A stretch of DNA of 64,000 nt, from NCBI RefSeq assembly GCF_003722075.1, contig NZ_RDSK01000015.1, positions 1 to 64,000 of the forward strand, written 5' to 3'. Below the pieces are notes generated by a model. The model did not search any database, was not told the origin of the DNA, and was given only the letters and a program-made list of their open reading frames with translations. This document shows positions 1-6,303 of this stretch, piece by piece (the stretch's first letter is position 1; every line of letters starts with the position of its first letter). Position numbers and translations under genes: made by a program. Origin of the DNA: Methanohalophilus sp. RSK (GTDB taxonomy: Archaea > Halobacteriota > Methanosarcinia > Methanosarcinales > Methanosarcinaceae).

Positions 1-1
1 A

Positions 2-181
2 GGCGTTACTACAAAAAGAGCATTTCAAAAATTCCCCGAACTGCGAAATAAAGAATTTTGGGGAAAGCATTTGTGGTCTCCAAGTTACTACATAGGAACA
101 CAAGGTCAAGTATCTGCTGAAACGATCAAGAAATACATAGATGGTAACAACAATAGAGGGTGTAATTCATCCACCGTTTGA
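2..181 (+). CDS. tnpA: IS200/IS605-type Y1 transposase TnpA, C-terminal part
   Basis: The window opens inside this gene, so only about 59 C-terminal residues are seen. They read KFPELRNKEFWGKHLWS, then YYIGTQGQVSAETIKKYI, the characteristic tail of the HUH/Y1 single-strand transposases of IS200/IS605 elements (family knowledge). The catalytic HUH motif and tyrosine lie outside the window. The reading frame runs into a perfect hairpin at its stop codon, which is how the right end of such elements is built. No tnpB follows on this side. Whether the upstream part is intact cannot be seen. Confidence 0.85.
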   Translation, partial: GVTTKRAFQKFPELRNKEFWGKHLWSPSYYIGTQGQVSAETIKKYIDGNNNRGCNSSTV

Positions 182-190
182 AAACGGTGG
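171..190 (+). repeat. Right-end hairpin of the IS200-type element
   Basis: CCACCGTTT and AAACGGTGG form a perfect 9-bp inverted repeat around a 2-nt loop (GA) and overlap the transposase stop codon. Subterminal hairpins of this kind are the recognition structures of Y1 transposases. The exact cleavage site at the right end was not determined. Confidence 0.6.
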
Positions 191-437
191 TATTCTTACT
201 CTATCATGATAAATGTATAAATTCAAAGAAACTAAAAGTAAATAATATTTGGATTGAATAGAATACAAAACTAAAAGAACTTAAGAAACAATAAAATACA
301 ATTTCCGAAATGAATATATTATAGGTTGGCCAGTTGTACTAAAGTTTACTTGCTTAATCATAAAAAATAATTTTTGATAAGTGTTATATATGATGCAGTT
401 GCAACTTTTAGATACACAATAAAAAGGTGGTTAATAC
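191..437. other. AT-rich intergenic region with a promoter
   Basis: No gene is visible here. A TATA-like stretch (GTTATATATGAT, about 381-392) lies roughly 45 nt before the start of the small gene at 438 and is its likely promoter. Confidence 0.45.
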
Positions 438-617
438 ATGCCTTGCTGGGAATATGATATAAAACCAATAAGAACTGATGACTGGAGTAAAACAAAAGAC
501 GAATTAAATGAAATGGGCAATGAAGGTTGGGAATTAATCAAGTTCTGTGGACCTCTGGACGGACAGGGAGCTTCTGATGCTTTCTTCAAAAGGCTTGTTG
601 ATGAAGCAAATATCTGA
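438..617 (+). CDS. Small DUF4177-like protein (59 aa)
   Basis: ATG is preceded by a good ribosome binding site (AAAGGTGG, 7 nt spacing) and followed by 59 codons ending in TGA. The protein begins MPCWEYDIKPI and contains LNEMGNEGWELIKFCGP. The pattern 'W.Y.....LN..G..GWEL' is the hallmark of the short DUF4177 family, a single beta-hairpin/helix unit of unknown function. The last third (residues 43-59, SDAFFKRLVDE) fits the usual ending, where such proteins write 'FKRP' or similar. The gene stands alone behind the IS200-type element. No function can be assigned. Confidence 0.75.
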   Translation: MPCWEYDIKPIRTDDWSKTKDELNEMGNEGWELIKFCGPLDGQGASDAFFKRLVDEANI

Positions 618-624
618 GTGATCT

Positions 625-1140
625 TCACTCTCCCATTTCATCCATATCTTTGCATATGCAAAATTTGCATAATGCAATTTCCACATCTTTTTGTTTGTTT
701 TTCGCGGGACAATAATATTCATTATCATTTTTTGCAATTTTGCGACCTCCGGGGAATTCCATGTTTAAAGGATGGAGGGATTTACCCGCAACAAATATGA
801 GATATATCGAAGTTAATTTGGCCAGATCTGCGAACAACCTGTTTTTTTCATTATCTTCTTCCTGCATTAAATCTATACGCTGAATTAGTTCCAGGCAATC
901 TTCCCTGTCAAAAGTTGAGAGTTGAGGGGTTGCATTGTATCTTTTTATCTCCTCTATGGTTTCATAAAGATGCCTGAATAAATCCTCACCATATATCTGC
1001 CTGTATTTTGGAGGGAGGTTTTCAGTACTTTGCAACATCAGGGATCTTATTTTCATAAAATCTGAAGGAGTAAACCGGTTTGCCTTCTTCTTTAGATTGG
1101 TGATTAATTCTTGTTCATTGTCTAAATGGTCGCAGATCAT
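625..1140 (-). CDS. DUF2115 (UPF0305) family protein
   Basis: A 171-residue protein typical in length for DUF2115, a family largely confined to methanogens and without known function. Visible features are the helical N-terminal half (LITNLKKKANRFTPSDFMKIRS), the central segment LPPKYRQIYGEDLFRHLYET, and a Cys-rich end (YYCPAKNK and CKFCICKDMDEMGE) that may bind metal. I chose the ATG at 1140 over one six codons upstream because it starts 2 nt after the msrA stop codon (TAAgtATG), indicating translational coupling in an msrA-DUF2115 operon. The upstream start would overlap msrA by 16 nt. Confidence 0.8.
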   Translation of the reverse strand: MICDHLDNEQELITNLKKKANRFTPSDFMKIRSLMLQSTENLPPKYRQIYGEDLFRHLYETIEEIKRYNATPQLSTFDREDCLELIQRIDLMQEEDNEKNRLFADLAKLTSIYLIFVAGKSLHPLNMEFPGGRKIAKNDNEYYCPAKNKQKDVEIALCKFCICKDMDEMGE

Positions 1141-1142
1141 AC

Positions 1143-1637
1143 TTATTTCCAGCCACATTTTCCGGAACTACATATCCCCATTTTTTCGAAATATTGCTGA
1201 TGATAATCTTCTGCAGGATAAAATTCAGAAACAGGCTCGATTTCTGTAACTATAGTCTTGAATTTGCCTGATTCCTGTAACTTATGAAAGCAACTCAGAG
1301 CAGTTTCCTTTTGTTTTTTGTCATGATAGAATATAGCAGAGCGATATTGTGTTCCAATATCCGACCCCTGCCGATTAGATGTTGTAGGATCATGAATATT
1401 CCAGAAAATCTTCAGCATTTCTTCATAACTTATAATTTGTGGATCATAAGTAATCTCAACAGCTTCAGCGTGGCCTGTACGCCCGGTACAAACTTCCTTA
1501 TAAGAGGGATTGGGTGTACTCCCACCTGTGTACCCGACCCGTGTGCTAATAACGCCTTCAACTTCCCTAAATGCTGCCTCAACTCCCCAGAAGCATCCGG
1601 CAGCAAATGTCGCTTTTTCCATAGATTTCAAACTCAT
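1143..1637 (-). CDS. msrA: Peptide methionine-S-sulfoxide reductase MsrA
   Basis: Reduces the S-epimer of methionine sulfoxide in proteins in the cytoplasm, using a cysteine relay. The catalytic motif GCFWGVE (Cys15) is intact, followed by the family blocks VGYTGGSTPNPSY, TGHAEAVEITYDP and GSDIGTQYRSAIFY. A C-terminal CSSGKCG provides likely resolving cysteines. Length (164 aa) is normal. The first ATG has a Shine-Dalgarno-like GGGGA about 8 nt upstream. A second ATG five codons in (MEKATF) is possible. The gene is divergent from the Hsp20-like gene and co-directional with the DUF2115 gene, which begins 2 nt behind it. Confidence 0.95.
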   Translation of the reverse strand: MSLKSMEKATFAAGCFWGVEAAFREVEGVISTRVGYTGGSTPNPSYKEVCTGRTGHAEAVEITYDPQIISYEEMLKIFWNIHDPTTSNRQGSDIGTQYRSAIFYHDKKQKETALSCFHKLQESGKFKTIVTEIEPVSEFYPAEDYHQQYFEKMGICSSGKCGWK

Positions 1638-1701
1638 TTATAGTCCCCATAATCTCATTGGTTTTCTGCCAGATATAATTATTCAATCGTTCTAGGGAAT
1701 G

Positions 1702-1733
1702 GTTTATATACTATGTTCGCATATGTTCGAACA
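1702..1733 (+). promoter_or_regulatory. TATA box and palindromic operator of the Hsp20-like gene
   Basis: A TATA box (GTTTATATACTA, from about 1702) is followed directly by TGTTCG-cata-TGTTCGAACA. The last 10 bases (1724-1733) are a perfect palindrome and the preceding half site (1714-1719) repeats it. An operator just downstream of TATA would sit over the transcription start, the usual position for archaeal repressors, including those of heat-shock genes. The regulator is not identifiable here. Confidence 0.5.
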
Positions 1734-1766
1734 ATCTTTTTTTACTACAACGGGGAGGTAGAGAAC

Positions 1767-2249
1767 ATGAATGATCGCAAAAATGATGACAACAATAGAG
1801 ATGAAAATAATTCTTTCGAAGACATCGAAGACCTTCTTCAGTATGTTTTTGAAAAGATGAGGGAAGCTAATGACAATAAGCCTTTCGTATATGGTTTTTC
1901 CATTGCTCATAACCCCATGAATAATGATCAATTCAATGAACAATCACCGCCAGCAGAGGAAACACCAGAGGATGTTTTTGTAAAAGACCAAAGTCCTATG
2001 GTTGAGACTTTTAAGACTGACGATGAAGTGTACGTAACAGTAGACGTTAAAGTTGACGAAGACCTTGTTTCAATTGCTTCACGCCACAATGAAGTGGACA
2101 TTGCCATCCATTTCCCGGAGGCCGGCCGCACTGAGACACAACACGTAACTCTGCCTGCAAGTGTTGATCCAGATAGTGAGTCGATCAGTTGCAGCCATGG
2201 AGTAATGGATATCAGGTATAAACGAAAAGTGGCTTCCACTTTGAATTGA
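1767..2249 (+). CDS. Hsp20/alpha-crystallin-like small heat-shock protein
   Basis: 160 residues from the ATG with a strong upstream GGGGAGGTAG. An in-frame ATG 18 codons earlier lacks a ribosome binding site and lies upstream of the operator-proximal leader. The N-terminal third is acidic and helical (EDIEDLLQYVFEKMREAND), then comes KPFVYGFSI, a signature of an archaeal Hsp20 subgroup. The C-terminal half (about 90-155) looks like an alpha-crystallin beta sandwich (DDEVYVTVDVKVDEDLVSIA, then VDIAIHFPEAG). The conserved IxI/V tail is absent. A GvpH-like gas-vesicle accessory protein is an alternative name for the same fold, but no gvp genes are nearby. The strong acidity fits a salt-adapted cytoplasm. 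Confidence 0.7.
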   Translation: MNDRKNDDNNRDENNSFEDIEDLLQYVFEKMREANDNKPFVYGFSIAHNPMNNDQFNEQSPPAEETPEDVFVKDQSPMVETFKTDDEVYVTVDVKVDEDLVSIASRHNEVDIAIHFPEAGRTETQHVTLPASVDPDSESISCSHGVMDIRYKRKVASTLN

Positions 2250-2282
2250 TTTCTATTTTAACTTTATTTCTTCTGCTTTCAT

Positions 2283-2864
2283 TGCCAATTTAAAAGACCT
2301 GCCTCGGGAGAAGTATGGATCGACGGGGAGTTAATTACTGCCCCCTCAACTGATATAAATAGCATTCGTGAGGAAGTAGGAATGGTATTCCAGCACTTTA
2401 ATTTATTTCCTCATATGACAGTGCTGAAAAATGTCTCACTTTCTCCTATTATTGTGAGAGGGATGAATGAAGAGAAAGCAAATATCCGTGCGATGGAACT
2501 CCTCACGAAAGTTGGATTAAAGGACAAAGCAGATGCCTATCCAGCCTCCCTTTCAGGCGGCCAGAAACAGAGAGTTGCAATTGCAAGAGCTCTTGCCATG
2601 CATCCGAAAGTGATGCTATTTGATGAACCCACTTCTGCACTGGATCCTGAAATGGTAGGGGAAGTACTGGCTGTCATCCGGGAACTTGCAAGGGAAGGGA
2701 TGACCATGGTTGTCGTCACACACGAAATGGGATTTGCAAGAGAGGTAGCTGACCGGGTCTTCTTCATGGACGACGGCCTGATAGTGGAAGAAGGCAGCCC
2801 TGAAGATCTTTTCACAAATACCCGCCATGAAAGGACAAAATCTTTCCTCAGTAAGGTTTTGTAA
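2283..2864 (+). pseudogene. Amino-acid ABC transporter ATPase (GlnQ-like), 5' end lost
   Basis: The frame is readable from about 2283 ([17 protein letters not shown]), continuous with [16 protein letters not shown] (Q-loop), [16 protein letters not shown] (signature), [14 protein letters not shown] (Walker B/D-loop) and VVVTHEMGF (H-loop). This is a close match to polar-amino-acid ATPases of the GlnQ/ArtP type. The first 50 or so residues with Walker A are missing and a stop codon sits just upstream in frame. Without the P-loop it cannot hydrolyse ATP. An internal ATG at 2382 opens a 160-codon frame but still lacks Walker A. No permease or binding protein is nearby, so this is a relic of a lost operon. 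Confidence 0.85.
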
Positions 2865-4083
2865 CTTTTTTTTATTGGTTATTTAGTAAGATGCTTTGGG
2901 ACAAAGTATCTTATAAGTAATCCATCCCATTAAGTACATTTTTTAAAATATATTTTTAGAAACAAACTTAGTTTATTATACTAAATAAAGTAGATAATAA
3001 GATATCTATATATTAAAATATAACAACAATTCACCATATAATAGATAAAATTACATATATACAAAAATATATACAATTATTATATTAGATGGAAATACTG
3101 TAAATACTAGAACCTGCAATTCTCACTTTGAAAACAGTATTTGCGATGCATTCTGAAAAGTGAGAGAATATACGGTTAGATAAATATTATAGTAGTATAT
3201 TTATATATGCTTTATTGAGTCACCACTCCTATAAGTAGAGAATCGAAAAATACATAAAAAACATAGCGCATCCTCCACTTCCAATCCCACCTTGGAATAA
3301 AGAAGTGCAGAATGCAGACAAAAAATAGTAAATAATTAAATTATAAGGCTGTTTGAATATATAGTTTTATCACTCGCCACCTATATACACCCAACATGCA
3401 GAAAATGCACTATAAAGCATAGTCGCTTTTCCACAATACCCGACTAAGTGCACAAATCCCAAAATAGAACTATTCAAGTGTTCGATTCAAGAAAGATCCA
3501 TCAGGCGTAAGCACACAAATTTAACAAATTCATATATGCTATGTGAATGGAGTTGGCTGCCTAATATTATACAGTGATTCAGTAAGCTCAGGTATTACAT
3601 ATACTATGTGAATATTGCAAGTACACTCTACTACCGCCCCATGTAGTGCGCAAAAAAATAGAAGAAACGCATATTTATCAAAAAACAATGTTCCATTCAT
3701 ATATTGTATGTAATATATCCGGAACTATCTATACAGCATTTAATATGCCAAACTCACTAAATCACAACTCACTTTACAAGACATACATAATGATAAAATT
3801 GATATTCACTCAAAAGAAAACATATTAAACATAGTAACTGAATTTGTAATAAATATATTGAGTGTACATAGTTCAAAATTCATGTATGTAACTGACAATT
3901 ATTACTCGCGGAAGTGATATTTTGGTCATTTGAATATGTTACATAGTATAAAATTAAGTACATTTTAGTTACCAGACAGTCTTAGAATAATTTTAATGTA
4001 GATCAACCCAACATTCGCATAAATTTATCAACTAACTAAAAAGAAAAATGTTTTGTCAAGAACGAGTCAACAAAAAGTGAGAT
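2865..4083. other. AT-rich region without recognisable genes
   Basis: About 1.2 kb of very AT-rich DNA with no frame resembling a protein. I see a loose direct repeat, CATATATGCTATGTGAAT (3531-3548) and ACATATACTATGTGAAT (3597-3613), and several short 'TATGTGAAT/ACATAGTA' echoes. A possible 60-codon frame from GTG 3646 has low-complexity content and no ribosome binding site. The stretch could be decayed mobile DNA or hold an RNA gene. Nothing specific can be claimed. Confidence 0.4.
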
Positions 4084-4578
4084 TTAAATCTCCAGAGAAT
4101 AACCAAACAATTCATTGAATAGTGAATATTTTTTCCTTGCATTATAGAGATACTGGCGAACATATTTTTCACCTTTTGATTTTTGAATCATAGCTTCAAT
4201 TTCCCTGGGCGAAAACACAGTTTCCAGTTTTACTGCTGCAATGTTCCCTATATCTGACATAGATTTCTTTTCAGTTAAATTGACACTGTTTTGTAAGGCA
4301 TCATCGATAATTGACACCGGGTACTCTCCAACCCATTCCCATGCAGGATCAAAAAGAATTATCCTTAAAAGAGAACAATCCCCACAGCGACATACTACTG
4401 CCGTATAATCCTGAAAATTGTGATAAGTGAAGGAAAACAACGGACCTTCACATTCACTGCATACACCCATTTCATTTTCCTCTTCTTCAAAAGGAGGAAT
4501 TAATCTATTATCATCTATGCACAATAGCTTATTTGGTAGTGAATAGCGCAAGGTTGATTTATCAAAAGATACTTTCAT
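4084..4578 (-). CDS. Uncharacterised zinc-ribbon protein (164 aa)
   Basis: I do not recognise a named family. Residues 39-42 (CSEC) and the later CRCGDC (about 68-73) suggest a zinc-binding ribbon. The segment after it (LLRIILFDPAWEWVGEYPVS) is hydrophobic/aromatic and may form a beta strand core. The C-terminal part (FSPREIEAMIQKSKGEKYVRQYLYNARKKYSLF) is a basic helix that could bind nucleic acid. The gene is divergent from the winged-helix gene at 4682, sharing a promoter region of about 100 bp with TATA-like ATATAAATAG near 4627. Probably a cytoplasmic protein. The function is unknown. Confidence 0.6.
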   Translation of the reverse strand: MKVSFDKSTLRYSLPNKLLCIDDNRLIPPFEEEENEMGVCSECEGPLFSFTYHNFQDYTAVVCRCGDCSLLRIILFDPAWEWVGEYPVSIIDDALQNSVNLTEKKSMSDIGNIAAVKLETVFSPREIEAMIQKSKGEKYVRQYLYNARKKYSLFNELFGYSLEI

Positions 4579-4681
4579 TATATTAGGCCTCTATTAAGGT
4601 TGCAGAAACAACATTACTTTACAAACATATAAATAGTTTGATTGTATATATATGAATTAATACATAGATAGGGGTAATTCT

Positions 4682-5002
4682 ATGAAAGCTATTAGATCTA
4701 AAATAAAAAACCGTCTCAAAAAGTTCGTCGAACTTGACGTGAGCGGACTGCGTACCCATATACTATCTATTCTTCTCAACGTAAAACAGTTTACAGTTGA
4801 TGATCTTCACGAAAAGATCAACAAGCAGTTCGACGCATCCAGAAGTGTAGTGGCCTCCATGGTTGGTTATATACATTCAAAGTTGGGTATTCTGAGATCC
4901 CATAAGGAGTCATATAAGACACCCACAACATACTCACTAAAAGAAGAGTATGTAGACTTGATACAGAATGCCATTACCGCGCGAGAAAAACCATCTACAT
5001 GA
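4682..5002 (+). CDS. DUF2551 winged-helix protein
   Basis: 106 residues matching in size and layout the methanogen DUF2551 family: a short basic start, then a winged-helix region (HILSILLNVKQFTVDDLHEKIN, recognition helix near ASRSVVASMVGYIHSKLGIL) and a wing ending PTTYSLKEEY. The ribosome binding site TAGGGG lies 8-10 nt before the ATG. It is followed after 10 nt by a second small winged-helix gene, so the pair is probably one transcript. A DNA-binding regulatory role is inferred from the fold only. Confidence 0.7.
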   Translation: MKAIRSKIKNRLKKFVELDVSGLRTHILSILLNVKQFTVDDLHEKINKQFDASRSVVASMVGYIHSKLGILRSHKESYKTPTTYSLKEEYVDLIQNAITAREKPST

Positions 5003-5012
5003 ATGAGTATTC

Positions 5013-5414
5013 ATGGTAGCAATAAAGGATGCTCCACGTACATCCACCACCCTAATAATACGTTCTGATTCCGGATCCAGAATCACACATTCCAGAGATC
5101 CTTACTATAGCCTCATGCGCAGGCTTTTTCAGGAAGATGCTACCGCACGGCGTGGACAGCAGTTTCTGACTATAATTGAAGAGCGCCAAAAGAGTGGCAA
5201 TGCGGTTAAAACAAGTGAATGGGAATCAATAATGAAAGAGCTGGACGTTGGCCGCGCATCTTTCTATGCCATGCGCAACAAATTACTTGGTGCGGGACTC
5301 ATATCCAACAAGAATAAGGAATACCGTTTATCGAGCCAGTTCAGCAAAGATCTTATAGATATGGCCAACTGGTGGTCTACTGCTATATTAAATAAAGACC
5401 CGGATGAGATATAA
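5013..5414 (+). CDS. Winged-helix DNA-binding protein (133 aa)
   Basis: Residues 60-117 form a helix-turn-helix with wing: EWESIMKELDVGRASFYAMRNKLLGAGLI followed by NKNKEYRLSSQFSKDL. The N-terminal 35 residues (TSTTLIIRSDSGSRITHSRDP) look flexible. No catalytic motif is visible. The gene lies 10 nt behind the DUF2551 gene and 52 nt before tRNA-Gln. I know of similar orphan regulators in Methanosarcinaceae but cannot name a family. The ATG has no clear ribosome binding site, so translation may depend on the upstream gene. Confidence 0.6.
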   Translation: MVAIKDAPRTSTTLIIRSDSGSRITHSRDPYYSLMRRLFQEDATARRGQQFLTIIEERQKSGNAVKTSEWESIMKELDVGRASFYAMRNKLLGAGLISNKNKEYRLSSQFSKDLIDMANWWSTAILNKDPDEI

Positions 5415-5466
5415 ATCCCGATAATTTTATATACTAAATATCCAATGTAGGATACGTTTTCGTAGC

Positions 5467-5539
5467 AGCCCGGTAGTGTAGTGGTCAATCATGTGGGACT
5501 CTGGATCCTGCAACCTCGGTTCGAATCCGTGCCGGGCTA
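5467..5539 (+). tRNA. tRNA-Gln (anticodon CTG)
   Basis: Acceptor stem AGCCCGG pairs with CCGGGCT (5532-5538), followed by discriminator A. The anticodon arm TGGGA/TCCTG encloses the 7-nt loop CTCTGGA with anticodon CTG. The T arm contains GGTTCGAATCC. No CCA is encoded. A T run (5546-5551) follows as terminator. In methanogens Gln-tRNA is formed by the GatDE transamidation route (general knowledge). Confidence 0.92.
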
Positions 5540-5551
5540 CTAAAATTTTTT

Positions 5552-5858
5552 ACGCATTCCTAATATTCCAATTATACAATTCTCTTTATTTCTCAATTTT
5601 CAGATTTACGGGCAACCCACATAATTGGAAGAAGTGGTGGATATTCTTGGAAATACATTTGGACCGATGATATCGTCTGCATTCAGTAAAAAGAACATTA
5701 TCATCTGTAATATGAATGGTTAAGAGAAAAGATCAGAGATATTCTGCTGAACATTTCGATTAACGTTAATCTTCTAAAATATCTGTAAATTTTGCCCTTC
5801 TGTTTCTCCAGTCAACGCATACAAAATCTCACATGGCATTCTCTGTAAACTAACCCTG
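5552..5858. other. Intergenic region with faint coding remnants
   Basis: No intact gene is seen. A short open stretch on the plus strand (about 5626-5721) reads EEVVDILGNTFGP, then MISSAFSKKNIIIC, before a stop. It may be the last 30 codons of a lost gene, but I cannot assign it. Confidence 0.25.
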
Positions 5859-6115
5859 TCATTGTACAGTTATTTGCCTGATATCCAGCGGCTTTCCTCT
5901 TACTGCTCTTTGAATCGTTGTTGCAAATCCTTTTGCAGCTACTTTAAAATACTCCCTTATCCCGATACACCACTCCTCCCCCTCTTCTTACAGATCAATC
6001 CTTGAATCATTTCCCATAATACGGTAGGTCAATTCCACGATGGTACGAAATGGTTACAGTCAATCAGTTTGTCACCTACAGTTATAAAGAGAGCCATATT
6101 CCTGTTTCAGAGTGA
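5859..6115 (-). pseudogene. Degenerate gene remnant of unknown family
   Basis: The minus strand carries protein-like sequence broken by a frame change and a stop. Upstream, one frame reads ITVGDKLIDCNHFVPSW and ends in TGA. The next frame continues VELTYRIMGNDSRIDL, TAA, then EEWCIGIREYFKVAAKGF and TIQRAVRGKPLDIRQITVQ before the final TGA at 5859-5861. The amphipathic, well-formed composition and continuity across the breaks suggest a decayed gene rather than chance. I cannot name the family. Regulatory proteins of methanogens with small sensor domains are one possibility. Confidence 0.4.
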
Positions 6116-6272
6116 AATTACTGAAAGTACTCATATAAATAAATCTATCTTACTTCAATACAAATCTTAATGTTTAGTTTGAGTGAGAAAAAGAGTTAAT
6201 TAGAAATTTCTTTCAGATACAAACTTATTAAAATGAATAATTAGCAAAATAAATATAAAAAACAGTAATAAG

Positions 6273-6285
6273 TTATTTATATTTT
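6273..6285 (+). promoter_or_regulatory. TATA box for a leaderless transcript
   Basis: TTATTTATATTTT is centred about 27 nt before the ATG at 6304, and no ribosome binding site precedes that ATG. The spacing predicts transcription starting at or next to the start codon, so the P-type ATPase mRNA is probably leaderless. Confidence 0.5.
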
Positions 6286-6303
6286 CAGCAATCAGTTTCT
6301 TTC

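Noticed and set aside
3646-3828. 60-codon frame from GTG in the AT-rich gap
   Set aside because: No ribosome binding site, AT-driven composition (Ile, Tyr, Lys, Asn) and no recognisable motif.
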